This document shows positions 6,635-15,318 of a stretch of 20,880 bases of DNA, piece by piece. The stretch is from JAHISC01 sp964645815 (GTDB taxonomy: Bacteria > Patescibacteriota > Patescibacteriia > UBA9934). The translations under genes were made by a program, and so were the position numbers. Within the stretch, counting starts at the first letter, position 1; each line of letters begins with the position of its first letter. The notes under the pieces are model-generated. The model searched no databases, had not been told where the DNA came from, and saw only the letters and a list, made by a program, of their open reading frames with translations. Location: contig CAZYCR010000013.1 of the NCBI GenBank assembly GCA_964645815.1, positions 1 to 20,880 of the forward strand. The letters run 5' to 3'.

Positions 6635-8487
6635 TTAAACTTCCAAAACAACTGGCAAGATCATCGGTCGGCGCTCTGTTTTCTTGAAGAGGAATTTTCC
6701 AACTTCATCTCGAACCGTATTTTTGATGTAATCCAGATCAGCCAAAGATTTTGAATCTTTACTGTCGACTAAACCATGAATTAATTTTCTCGTTTCACGG
6801 ATCAGGTCTTTGTTTTCTTTCATGTGCACAAAGCCTCGGCTGACTAGANNNNNNNNNNNNNNNNNNNNNNNNNNNNNNNNNNNNNNNNNNNNNNGGTTCG
6901 TTTTTCAACCTGAATGATTGCGACTACAATACCATCTTCGGCTAAGGCCTTACGATCGCGCAAAACCACTTGCGAAACGTCGCCAACTCCCAAACCGTCG
7001 ACAAAGATGTAATCAGTGATGACTTTATGTTTGGTAAGACTGGCCATACCTTCGCCACTTTTATCTTTCCAAAGCTCTAAGACTTGACCATTGTCGGCAA
7101 TGAAAATATTTTCATCTTTCCAGCCCAGAGTTTTGGCTACAGCACCGTTGTCACAAAGTAAGAAATGGTTGCCTTCGATTGGCATGTAGTACTTTGGTCG
7201 CAAGAGTGAAAGCATGAGCTTGATATCCTCGGATTTTCCGTGTCCACCAGCGTGCACATCCATGATTTCTTTATTGATCACTTTAGCGCCTTTGCGATAC
7301 AGCGTGTCTTTAAGACGCTGCACTGACATTTCGTTACCTGGCACAATTGAACTGGAGAAAACTACAGTGTCACCCTTTTCGATCCGGATGCTGCGGTGTT
7401 CATCGTGCGCAATACGAGAAAGTGCTGCATTCTTTTCTCCCTGTGCTCCAGTACAGAGAATGGTAATTTTATCATCACGGTATTTGCTGACTTGATCAAT
7501 CGGAATCAGAGTTTTTGAACTGACGTGAATATAGCCAAGTCCGCGGGCAATCTCAACGTTGGTTTTCATTGAGTATCCATCGAGAGCAACTTTACGACCC
7601 AGATTCTCGGAGATTTCTATGACTTGCTTTACGCGAGATAAAAGGGAAGCGAAAGTTCCTATAATAACTCGGCCAGGTGCGTCTTCAATGATTGAGCGCA
7701 TTTCTTCACCAATCACTTTCTCTGAAAGCTGGTGACCTGGTTGACCGGCATTAGTTGAGTCACCCATTAAGAGCAAGACTCCTTTCTGACCGATGCTGGC
7801 GATTTTATGTAGGTCTGATTGTCGTGTGCCAACTGGATGGAAATCAAATTTCCAGTCACCGGAGTGACAAATAATACCGGCAGGGGTTTCCACAACAACA
7901 GCTGCTGAGTCAGGAATGTTGTGATTGATATGAATAAAACCAATCTTAAAGACACCGAGCTGCAACTCCGTTTCCACATCAACGGTTTTCACGTTGACTT
8001 TTGAACTTTGGAAATCAGTTTGGCGCTTTTTGATAATTCCTGCAGCCAAAGGTAGGGCATAGACCGTTGGGTTGCCGATCTTTGGGATAACGTGAGGAAT
8101 AGCACCAATATGGTCATAGTGACCGTGGGTAATGACAACTCCCCGAACATTCTTTTCTTTACCTTTGAGGTAGCTCATGTTTGGAATGATGTAATCGACT
8201 CCATGCATATCTTCCTCTGGGAACTGAAGTCCCATATCGATCAAAATAATGTCATTTTTGTACTCAATTAAAGTACAGTTTCGACCGACTTCTTCCAGAC
8301 CACCAAGAACAATAACTCGCACCTTGTCGCCTGTGGGACCGGTGAAAGTTTGAACGCGCTTGCCAAATGGGCGGCGCGACTTGTGATCAGGTTTTCGACG
8401 TTGGAGAGGCTTGTTGCTTTGTTTTGCAAGAGAGCCAGCTCGACGACGCCCGCCTCGGGCGGGGTTATTCTTCTTTTCAACCATCAT
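6635..8487 (-). CDS. rnj: Ribonuclease J (interrupted by assembly gap)
   Basis: Metallo-beta-lactamase/beta-CASP ribonuclease with 5'-3' exonuclease and endonuclease activity in mRNA decay and rRNA maturation. Residues 1-50 are a basic, probably disordered extension (RGGRRR, QRRKPDHKSRRP). The catalytic domain starts at KVRVIVLGGLEEVGRNC. The zinc site HGHYDHIG is at 121-128, CHSGDWKFD follows, then GDSTNA, and the beta-CASP region ends in MDVHAGGHGK and MPIEGNH. The C-terminal domain resumes after the gap with SRGFVHMKENKDLI and ends LPVVLEV. The two parts clearly belong to one gene. With exactly 46 N they are out of frame by one base, so the gap length is only an estimate. The start ATG ATG lacks a Shine-Dalgarno and follows an unusually long structured leader. 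Confidence 0.93.
6849..6894. other. Assembly gap (46 N)
   Basis: A run of unknown bases lies inside the RNase J gene, between the codons for KRT and LVSRGF. Family members usually have roughly 8-10 residues here, less than 46 nt would encode, so the real length is probably different. Do not interpret the reading-frame break as biological. Confidence 0.98.
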
Positions 8488-8637
8488 AAGTTGTTACGGT
8501 TAAGAACACGTTCTCAACCAAAAATAAATATTTTAATTTGATAGAAACAATCAAATATCTTTTAGCAGCTAAAAAATATTTGGCTGTCTCTTTCTTTTTA
8601 TATTGTATCACGCTTTGGTTTGTCTTAACCAAAAGAA
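8488..8637 (-). promoter_or_regulatory. Long structured 5' leader of RNase J
   Basis: The leader is about 150 nt and holds three hairpins in RNA sense. A 13-bp stem with one wobble is at 8581-8553. A 6-bp stem (TTTGAT/ATCAAA) overlaps its end. A 10-bp stem, GGTTGAGAAC/GTTCTTAACC (8519-8498), lies just before the start codon. A second possible promoter, an extended -10 TGATACAAT, lies at 8610-8602. Other host genes here have almost no leader. Confidence 0.55.
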
Positions 8638-8643
8638 GTCAGT

Positions 8644-8672
8644 ACCTTAGCACGAACCCTCTTAATTGTCAA
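8644..8672 (-). promoter_or_regulatory. RNase J promoter
   Basis: On the minus strand TTGACA (8672-8667) and TAAGGT (8649-8644) are separated by 17 nt. The -35 lies inside the last codons of the upstream substrate-binding protein gene. Confidence 0.55.
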
Positions 8673-10500
8673 GGCTTCTGCGGGTTTTGATGTACCAATC
8701 TTGGATTCGGCTGAATCGATCTGCTGGATTGACCACGTGAGAAATTTCTATACCGTTGATTTTGGAAGACACGGCATAAGAATATGAAGGTTGATAGAGG
8801 AAAACGGCTGTAATTTCGGCAGCAACCAACTCTTGTAACTCGCGCAAGGCTTCACTGCGTTCTTCGGGGTCACTGGATTCTCGAGCCGTTTCAATCAATT
8901 GATCGGCTTTACGACTACTAAACCCTGACAAATTCAAACCAGGATACTTGGTTTGGCTGGAATGCCAAAAAGCATATGGATCTGGGTCGATACCATAGAG
9001 TTCACCAGAGAGTAAGATATCGTAGTTTCTGTTCTTTAAAGTATCACTTTGAAATTCTGATTGATCAACCATGCGAACATTAATTCTGACACCAATTTCT
9101 TCCCATTGTTCGGCCAACTCTGTGGCGACGGCTGCCAACTCTGTGGTTTGTAAAGTAACCAACTCCAAAGTTAACTCCTCGCCATCTTTAGTTCTAATTT
9201 TTGCACCTTCTTCCAATGTCCAGCCGGCATCTTCAAGCTTCTGTCTGGCAGCAGGTGGATCATAAACCTGAACATTGAGATCAGGATATTCTCCAATCAT
9301 ACCTGGCAAAATGAACGACTTGATTGGAGAACCATGTCCATCCAAGACACTGTCAACGATTTTTTGTTTGTCCGCTCCCAAGGTGAGGGCCTCTCGGATA
9401 TTATCAGTCTTCAAGATTGTCTGATGTTCTTCGTTAAAGAAAGCGGCTACGTACTGGCCGAGCGTTGGATAGATGAGTTCCAAAGAACTATCATTTTCAA
9501 AATCACTGACAGCATCGAGCGGAATGTAGCTTAATCCTTCAATATTATGGTTACGCAAAGCTTCTAAAGCTGATGTTGTTTCAGGATAAAATTTAAAAAC
9601 CAGTTCCTCAATATAAGGAGCGCCAAGATAATAATTAGGATTACGCACTAAGGTGTAGCTGCGGATACCTTTTGAATCTTTAGTATATTTTTGAAATTCG
9701 TAAGGGCCGGAACCGATCGGTTTCTTGTTGTATTCAGTGACTGGTGCATTTAGTGGTGAGATTTCTTGCCAAATGTGTGATGGCAAAATTCCTACGGTCA
9801 GCAGAGATAAGAATGGTGCAAAAGATTCATCAAGTACGAACTTCACAGTCTTTTGATCAACTTGTTCAACGCTGATTCCAGAGAAACTAATTTCCAAAGG
9901 ACTTCGATACTCTGGATTTTGAAGAGCATTGATCGTAAAGATAACATCATCGGCAGTCACCTGACGACCGTCGTGCCACTTTGCATCATCGCGAATCTTA
10001 AAGGTATAGGTTAAACCGTCCTCAGAGACATCATAACTTTCTGCCAAATCAGTTGTCAGACCGTCAACTGCATCGTAGCGCATCAGACCGCTGTAGAGGA
10101 GTCGGGTTAAATCTGAATCAACGTCGCTGGTTGCGGCGTAAAGGGGATTAATAAGTTGTGGTGCGCCGATCAAACCCTCTGTATAAGTTCCACCAACGGC
10201 TGGTGTCAGAGCGCGTTGTTCAATTAAATATCGACCAAAGAGAAAAGTTCCGGCGATGATTACAATAATCAAAGCACCAAGAGCAATTTTCTTTTCTTGT
10301 TGGTTCAACAGTCGTGGTAAATACTTTAATTGAGAAGCACGGGGCACAGCACCGGCATGGCGAGCTTTAAGAACTTGATTGATTGCCAGATTTTTTGTCG
10401 ATGCGTCGCGTGGCTTATTTTTTCTAACAAAAATTTGACGCAAGGCAGCTAGGCCGCGTTTGATTGTTTTTTTCATGTTGTTAAATATCCCAGAAGACAT
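8662..10500 (-). CDS. Membrane-anchored ABC transporter substrate-binding protein (SBP_bac_5 family)
   Basis: Peptide/solute-binding protein of 612 aa. Residues 1-70 are a basic cytoplasmic extension. A single membrane helix (about 71-92, IALGALIIVIIAGTFLFGRYLI) replaces the usual cleaved or lipoprotein signal. The extracellular part follows SBP_bac_5 order: GTYTEGLIGAPQLINPLYA (104-122), DLTRLLYSGLMRYD, LAESYDVSEDGLTYTFKIRDDAKWHDGRQVTADDVIFTI, then IGSGPYEF and RNPNYYLGAPY. Near the end ILLSGELYGIDPDPYAFWHSSQ precedes NLSGFSS. The gene follows secG by 32 nt, with a hairpin spanning the secG stop codon, and probably shares its transcript. No permease or ATPase gene is nearby, so the partner transporter and ligand are unknown. 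Confidence 0.88.
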   Translation of the reverse strand: MSSGIFNNMKKTIKRGLAALRQIFVRKNKPRDASTKNLAINQVLKARHAGAVPRASQLKYLPRLLNQQEKKIALGALIIVIIAGTFLFGRYLIEQRALTPAVGGTYTEGLIGAPQLINPLYAATSDVDSDLTRLLYSGLMRYDAVDGLTTDLAESYDVSEDGLTYTFKIRDDAKWHDGRQVTADDVIFTINALQNPEYRSPLEISFSGISVEQVDQKTVKFVLDESFAPFLSLLTVGILPSHIWQEISPLNAPVTEYNKKPIGSGPYEFQKYTKDSKGIRSYTLVRNPNYYLGAPYIEELVFKFYPETTSALEALRNHNIEGLSYIPLDAVSDFENDSSLELIYPTLGQYVAAFFNEEHQTILKTDNIREALTLGADKQKIVDSVLDGHGSPIKSFILPGMIGEYPDLNVQVYDPPAARQKLEDAGWTLEEGAKIRTKDGEELTLELVTLQTTELAAVATELAEQWEEIGVRINVRMVDQSEFQSDTLKNRNYDILLSGELYGIDPDPYAFWHSSQTKYPGLNLSGFSSRKADQLIETARESSDPEERSEALRELQELVAAEITAVFLYQPSYSYAVSSKINGIEISHVVNPADRFSRIQDWYIKTRRSLDN

Positions 10501-10514
10501 TTAATTTGTTGGGA

Positions 10515-10541
10515 CTATTCTCAGCCCTAGGCTTAGAATAG
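10515..10541 (-). other. Intercistronic hairpin over secG stop codon
   Basis: On the minus strand CTATTCT(A)AGCC pairs with GGCT(G)AGAATAG around a 3-nt loop, with one mismatch. The stop codon TAA of secG lies in the 5' arm. There is no U-run after it, so it is more likely a processing or stability element than a terminator. Confidence 0.5.
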
Positions 10542-10742
10542 TGCATTGGCCAAGGAGATACCAAAGAACAAGATGGCCAAAAAAATTGTGGCGTTTTGAA
10601 GTTTCTTTTCAATGCCGCGCTTTGTTCGGTAAACATTTCCGCTGCCGCCAAAAACCGCTCCCAATCCACTACCTCGAGCTTGGATGAGGATTGCGATCAT
10701 GAGTAAAACCCCAATAACTAATTGAATAATTGTGAGTGCCAT
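10533..10742 (-). CDS. secG: Preprotein translocase subunit SecG
   Basis: Small subunit of the SecYEG protein-export channel, 69 aa, about normal for the family. Two membrane helices are visible: residues about 3-21 (LTIIQLVIGVLLMIAILIQ) and 50-68 (ATIFLAILFFGISLANALF). The connecting loop is the SecG signature: QARGSGLGAVFGGSGNVYRTKRGIEKKL. A TTGACT/TAGGGT promoter leaves about 10 nt between the -10 and the ATG, so it is near-leaderless. It is divergent from the pilin-like gene across a 72-nt region and upstream of the anchored substrate-binding protein, itself a Sec client. Confidence 0.95.
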   Translation of the reverse strand: MALTIIQLVIGVLLMIAILIQARGSGLGAVFGGSGNVYRTKRGIEKKLQNATIFLAILFFGISLANALF

Positions 10743-10752
10743 AGTGGGTAAA

Positions 10753-10781
10753 ACCCTATCAAATTCTTACTACTTAGTCAA
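10753..10781 (-). promoter_or_regulatory. secG promoter
   Basis: On the minus strand TTGACT (10781-10776) and TAGGGT (10758-10753) are separated by 17 nt. The -10 ends 10 nt before the ATG. Confidence 0.65.
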
Positions 10782-10784
10782 TAA

Positions 10785-10801
10785 TATCACGAATCGTGAT
10801 A
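10785..10801. promoter_or_regulatory. 17-bp perfect palindrome in divergent promoter region
   Basis: TATCACGA and TCGTGATA flank a single central A. The palindrome covers the probable promoter spacer and touches the -10-like TAAAAT (10800-10805) of the pilin-like gene. It adjoins the secG -35 box. A dimeric repressor site is the simplest reading, though no regulator is encoded here. Confidence 0.5.
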
Positions 10802-10814
10802 AAATGGGCAATAT

Positions 10815-12350
10815 ATGAAGCGAATATTTTTTGCACTTTGTTTAGCGGCGATTATTTTTACTTTTAAAGTTGATTTGGTGGCCGCACAGAATCAAGTTGA
10901 TCGCAATTTGGATAACACCGCGCAAGATACTTGCACCTGTTTTTGTAAGTCTGCCACCGGTGCTTCAGATCAGGGGGAAAAAGCCGATGCCAATGCCTGT
11001 CGTGATGTTTGTCAGGCCAAAGATAATTATTATTTGGGCTGCTACCAAAATCCTGACCAATTTCCACAGAACAATAAACTATGCTGGACTGAAGCTGATT
11101 GTCTTTCTGCGGATTCAATTTCAGATTTTCAAGATTTGCCGGCAGGTTCGGATTGGGGCGGGCAAGAACCGATCTGTCCCTCTAACATGGGGTACTGTTA
11201 TAACAAAGTTTCACCAATAAAAATCGGCGTGGCAATTAATAGTGTCTCCGAAGTTTCGTCGTTCAATCAGTACATTGCTCTTATCTACGCCTATCTTTTA
11301 CCGGCGGCAGCTCTCTTGGCTGTCATTATGATGATGGTCGGTGGATTGGAATGGATGTTAGCTCATGGCCGACAAGAGGCGATCGGTAAAGCAAAAACTC
11401 GGATAACCAACGCCATCATTGGTCTTGTAATTTTATTAGCTGCCTACTCAATTGCTTATTTAATTGATCCAGCATTGGTTAACTGGAACGAACTACGATT
11501 ACCCCGCGTCCGAGAAATTACTTTCTTAGACTTTGAATCGTCTTGCGAGGCACTAGTGGCTCAAGGCGTCGAAGTAACGCCTCTTGGCAGTAAAGAAGAA
11601 TGTGGTTACAAAGGTAGGATTGATTCCATGGATGCACTCGGTCAGAATATTGTGAGCACTGTCAAAGTGGGTGATGAATGTTTATACCAGGGTTGCGAAG
11701 AATTGGCGACTTGTGTCAGCACACCAAACACAGTTAATAAGTTTTCTTGTTTGCGTTGTTTGAATGCCAGTGAAGTAATTGAAAACGTTACGCAAAGCGA
11801 TTGTAGTCGATTGGTTCACCAGGCAACCGACGAAGAAATGAATTTAGAAAAACATTTTTACTGCGAGTACGATGTAACTTTGGCTAACGAGTGTGTCGAA
11901 ATTGTCTATCCAACCTTCACTAGTCCGGCTGCTGATTCATTGAATTGTCGGGCTTTGCGGCAAGTTGCTCGTGATGCCGGTTCGGAGAGTTGTCGCGCCT
12001 ACGATTTGGTTGGCGTTCGTCGCTCCGGTGTTATTTATGGCGAAAATATTGTTGAACTAGATTCTTTTTTGAGCGCAACTTCAAACACAGCTATTCCAAC
12101 TACACAATTACTGACCAAAATTTGTAATGAAGACCCGTGCAATCTAGCGCCTCCAGGTCAGAGCAGTTGTATAGTTTGGGGAACGTATTCGGAAGGTTGG
12201 GTTGATTGCGTTGATCGCGGCTTTTACGATCAAATTGAACAAGCTGCGCTTGAACCAAATAGTTTTAGTCGGTCTTCGTTTGATATCTTGGGTTCGTATC
12301 AGATCACAGATGCTAATGGTGACCCGGCCGAGTTTAATCCAAGTTGGTAG
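10815..12350 (+). CDS. Cys-rich type IV secretion pilin-like membrane protein
   Basis: 511 aa. A signal peptide (1-25, ending LVAA) leads to a Cys-rich segment (about 10 cysteines at 40-128, with CTCFC at 40-44). Two hydrophobic helices then flank a short basic loop: about 153-180 (YIALIYAYLLPAAALLAVIMMMVGGLEWM) and 199-217 (NAIIGLVILLAAYSIAYLI). The loop is HGRQEAIGKAKTRI. This helix-GGLEWM-loop-helix core resembles the VirB2/TrbC-type pilin family common in CPR genomes; that assignment is from recall, not from a search. After it comes an extracytoplasmic domain of about 290 aa with some 16 more cysteines, far larger than a plain pilin. It is a single gene, and no secretion ATPase lies nearby. 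A pilus-like or surface role is an inference. A TAAAAT box ends 9 nt before the ATG. Confidence 0.72.
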   Translation: MKRIFFALCLAAIIFTFKVDLVAAQNQVDRNLDNTAQDTCTCFCKSATGASDQGEKADANACRDVCQAKDNYYLGCYQNPDQFPQNNKLCWTEADCLSADSISDFQDLPAGSDWGGQEPICPSNMGYCYNKVSPIKIGVAINSVSEVSSFNQYIALIYAYLLPAAALLAVIMMMVGGLEWMLAHGRQEAIGKAKTRITNAIIGLVILLAAYSIAYLIDPALVNWNELRLPRVREITFLDFESSCEALVAQGVEVTPLGSKEECGYKGRIDSMDALGQNIVSTVKVGDECLYQGCEELATCVSTPNTVNKFSCLRCLNASEVIENVTQSDCSRLVHQATDEEMNLEKHFYCEYDVTLANECVEIVYPTFTSPAADSLNCRALRQVARDAGSESCRAYDLVGVRRSGVIYGENIVELDSFLSATSNTAIPTTQLLTKICNEDPCNLAPPGQSSCIVWGTYSEGWVDCVDRGFYDQIEQAALEPNSFSRSSFDILGSYQITDANGDPAEFNPSW

Positions 12351-12381
12351 ATAAGTAGAAATGATAACGGATATTTAACAG

Positions 12382-12410
12382 TAGACAGTTTAACAATTTC
12401 ATGCTATCGT
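12382..12410 (+). promoter_or_regulatory. uvrA promoter
   Basis: TAGACA (12382-12387) and TATCGT (12405-12410) are separated by 17 nt. The leader to the GTG at 12444 would be about 27 nt. I see no LexA-type palindrome over it. The rest of the gap 12351-12443 shows no clear terminator for the upstream gene. Confidence 0.6.
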
Positions 12411-12443
12411 CTCAGTCAATTAAATTTCTTACCAGACGATCGT

Positions 12444-15284
12444 GTGAAACAAGAAAAACTCAGCATCCGCGGTGCGCGGGTTCACAATTTAAAAAACATT
12501 GACGTCGACATTCCAAAGAACCAATTGGTTGTTCTAACTGGTCTCTCTGGTTCAGGGAAATCATCACTGGCTTTCGATACGATTTACGCCGAAGGTCAAC
12601 GACGTTACATGGAGTCACTTTCTAGTTACGCGCGACAATTTTTGGAACTTCAAGACAAGCCTGATGTTGATTCAATCGACGGTTTGTCACCAACAGTGGC
12701 CATTGACCAAAAATCATCATCACATAATCCACGGTCAACCGTGGGAACAGTTACGGAGATCTATGATTATCTTCGTATTTTGTTTGCGCGCGTTGCCAGA
12801 CCACACGATCCAGAATCCGGTCAACCAATTTTAGAGCGCACGGTTGATGATTTATCCGAGATCATCCTTGAAGCAATTAAAGAAGGTGAAGTCATGCTTT
12901 TTATTCCCATGGTTGAGCATCAGAAGGGAGAGCATAACCATGTTTTGATTGCTGCCAAGAGTGCTGATTTTGATGAGGTTCGCTACGACGGAGTCATGAT
13001 GGACATTGATGAAGCAATCGCTATGCGTAAGCAGAAGTCAAAGGAGCACACCATTGAAATTTTAGCTGAGCGGTTTAATGCCGGTGAAGATTTGCCGATC
13101 GAGCGCCTTCGGGTAATTTTGGAAAAAGCTCTGGATTTGGGCAACGATCGTTTAATGATGTATCGCGATGACACCGGTGATGAAATTGAACTTGTTAAAG
13201 GCTTTAATTTGCCGGGCGGCTTAAACGTTCCTCGGCCAGAACCTCGACTTTTCAGCTTCAATTCACCTCACGGCGCTTGTCCGGAATGTACTGGTCTTGG
13301 CATTAAACTTGTTTTGGAGCCGGCGCTCGTAATTCCAAACAAACGTTTAACCATTGCCGAAGGTGCGGTTAAACCTTGGAGTCGAATTGCTGGAAATCAA
13401 TCAGGTTACATGGCACTTCTGGAGCGAGTCGGGAAAAAACATAAAATTAGTCTTAACACTCCAATAGAAAAACTACCTACTTCAAAACTCGATCTTTTGC
13501 TCTTTGGTACCGGTGATGATCTTTATAATCTAAACGGAGAAGAGGTTAAGTTTCCGGGAATTTTGGGCATGCTCGATCAGAAGTATCGTGACACCAGTAG
13601 CGAATATGTTCGTAAGGAATTGGAAACCTACATGCGTACCATGGTTTGCCCGGCTTGCGAAGGCCGACGTTTACGACCAGAAGTCTTATTGTTCACTATC
13701 GCCGGTCAGTCGATTGCTGACGTAGTTTCACGACCAATCGAAGACGTACCAAAGTTTTTTAATGATCTTTTGCAGGTTACCAATGGTGAGAAAAAAGCCC
13801 TTGGACTTTCTGAGGCTGAACGTATGGTAGTGGAGCGGATCGCGAAAGAAGTTGCTGAGCGAGTTGACCACCTGATTCATGTTGGACTTGGTTATCTAAC
13901 ACTCGATCGAAGTGCTATGACTTTGTCCGGTGGCGAGTCGCAGCGAGTTCGGTTGGCGACACAGTTAGGGTCAGCACTCTCCGGTGTGATTTATGTCCTC
14001 GATGAACCATCAATTGGACTGCATCCAAGAGACAACGAACATCTGATCGAGACAATCAAACATTTACGCGATTTGAATAATTCGGTCATTGTTGTTGAAC
14101 ATGACGCGGATATGATTCGCGCGGCAGATTATGTTTTTGATATTGGGCCGGGCGCTGGTGCTTATGGCGGACAAATTGTTGCTGAAGGAACTCCAGCTCA
14201 ACTTTTGAAGGACGTAGATTCAATCACCGGTCAGTATCTATCCGGTAAAAAGAAAATTAGTATCCCGGCTAAAATTAGAAAAGGGAATAATAAAAAGATT
14301 TCAATTTTAGGTGCTAAGGAACATAACTTACAAAACGTTAACGTAGATATTCCACTTGGAAAATTTGTTTGCGTTACCGGTGTTTCAGGTTCTGGTAAGT
14401 CAACTTTGATTTTAGACATCTTAGGCAAAGCTCTGGCTAAACATTTTTATCGAGCCAAGGCTTTTCCGGGAGAACACAAAGCCATTAAAGGGCTGAGCAA
14501 TATCGATAAAGTTGTGACAGTTGATCAATCACCGATTGGACGCACGCCACGATCAAATCCAGCGACCTATACCGGCGTTTTCACTGCTATCCGCGATTTG
14601 TTCACAGAGGTTTCTGAAGCGAAGCTTCGTGGTTATGATGCAGGAAAGTTTAGTTTTAATGTTAAAGGTGGTGGACGCTGCGAAAATTGTGCGGGTGATG
14701 GTCAGATAAGAATCGAAATGCAGTTCATGCCAGATGTGTACGCCGACTGTCCGGAGTGCGGTGGCACACGTTACAATATGGATGTCTTGGAAATTCACTA
14801 TCGCAATAAAAATATTGCCGATGTTCTCGACATGACCATCGATGAAGCTCGTCGTTTCTTTGCTGACAAGAGCGCCATTTATGAAAAACTAAATGTTTTG
14901 CACGAAGTTGGACTTGGTTACCTCAAACTTGGCCAGTCTGCAACAACGCTCTCAGGTGGTGAAGCACAGCGTGTTAAACTGGCGACTGAGTTGTCTCGCA
15001 GAGCAACCGGTAAAACACTCTATATTCTGGACGAGCCAACTACTGGACTCCATTTTGATGACATTGGCCGGCTTTTAGATGTTTTGCATGCCTTAGTCGA
15101 TAAAGGAAATACTGTCCTGGTTATTGAACACAATACAGACATGATGCGTTCAGCTGATTGGATTGTTGACATGGGTCCTGAAGGTGGACAAAAGGGCGGT
15201 AAGATTGTGGCCGAAGGAACGCCAAAAGAAATCTGCAAATCAAAAAGTTTTACTGGGGAGTATTTAAAAGAAGCGATGAAATAA
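12444..15284 (+). CDS. uvrA: Excinuclease ABC subunit A
   Basis: Damage-recognition ATPase of nucleotide excision repair, acting as a dimer with UvrB. At 946 aa it is full length (family about 940). The start is a GTG placing the canonical LSIRGARVHNLKNIDVDIP at the N-terminus. The two ABC modules are complete: Walker A GLSGSGKSS (33-41) with signature LSGGESQRVRLA and Walker B VIYVLDEPSIGLHP, then GVSGSGKSTL (about 647-656) with LSGGEAQRVKLA and LYILDEPTTGLHF. Zinc-binding CxxC pairs are present (CPECTGLG, CPACEGRR, and CENC...CPEC near residues 750-775). It is monocistronic and converges on rplS with a shared terminator. No upstream Shine-Dalgarno is evident. Confidence 0.98.
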   Translation: MKQEKLSIRGARVHNLKNIDVDIPKNQLVVLTGLSGSGKSSLAFDTIYAEGQRRYMESLSSYARQFLELQDKPDVDSIDGLSPTVAIDQKSSSHNPRSTVGTVTEIYDYLRILFARVARPHDPESGQPILERTVDDLSEIILEAIKEGEVMLFIPMVEHQKGEHNHVLIAAKSADFDEVRYDGVMMDIDEAIAMRKQKSKEHTIEILAERFNAGEDLPIERLRVILEKALDLGNDRLMMYRDDTGDEIELVKGFNLPGGLNVPRPEPRLFSFNSPHGACPECTGLGIKLVLEPALVIPNKRLTIAEGAVKPWSRIAGNQSGYMALLERVGKKHKISLNTPIEKLPTSKLDLLLFGTGDDLYNLNGEEVKFPGILGMLDQKYRDTSSEYVRKELETYMRTMVCPACEGRRLRPEVLLFTIAGQSIADVVSRPIEDVPKFFNDLLQVTNGEKKALGLSEAERMVVERIAKEVAERVDHLIHVGLGYLTLDRSAMTLSGGESQRVRLATQLGSALSGVIYVLDEPSIGLHPRDNEHLIETIKHLRDLNNSVIVVEHDADMIRAADYVFDIGPGAGAYGGQIVAEGTPAQLLKDVDSITGQYLSGKKKISIPAKIRKGNNKKISILGAKEHNLQNVNVDIPLGKFVCVTGVSGSGKSTLILDILGKALAKHFYRAKAFPGEHKAIKGLSNIDKVVTVDQSPIGRTPRSNPATYTGVFTAIRDLFTEVSEAKLRGYDAGKFSFNVKGGGRCENCAGDGQIRIEMQFMPDVYADCPECGGTRYNMDVLEIHYRNKNIADVLDMTIDEARRFFADKSAIYEKLNVLHEVGLGYLKLGQSATTLSGGEAQRVKLATELSRRATGKTLYILDEPTTGLHFDDIGRLLDVLHALVDKGNTVLVIEHNTDMMRSADWIVDMGPEGGQKGGKIVAEGTPKEICKSKSFTGEYLKEAMK

Positions 15285-15285
15285 A

Positions 15286-15318
15286 AAAGAGCCGGGATGA
15301 TTTCCCGGATCTTTTTTA
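15286..15318. terminator. Bidirectional terminator between uvrA and rplS
   Basis: CCGGGA (15292-15297) pairs with TCCCGG (15303-15308), with A-rich sequence on the left and TTTTTT on the right. It can stop transcription from both convergent genes. Its plus-strand T-run reaches the rplS stop codon. Confidence 0.85.

Noticed and set aside
6635..6829. Independent 64-aa gene upstream of trpS
   Set aside because: The residues are the conserved C-terminus of RNase J (after SRGFVHMKEN), cut off only by the run of N.
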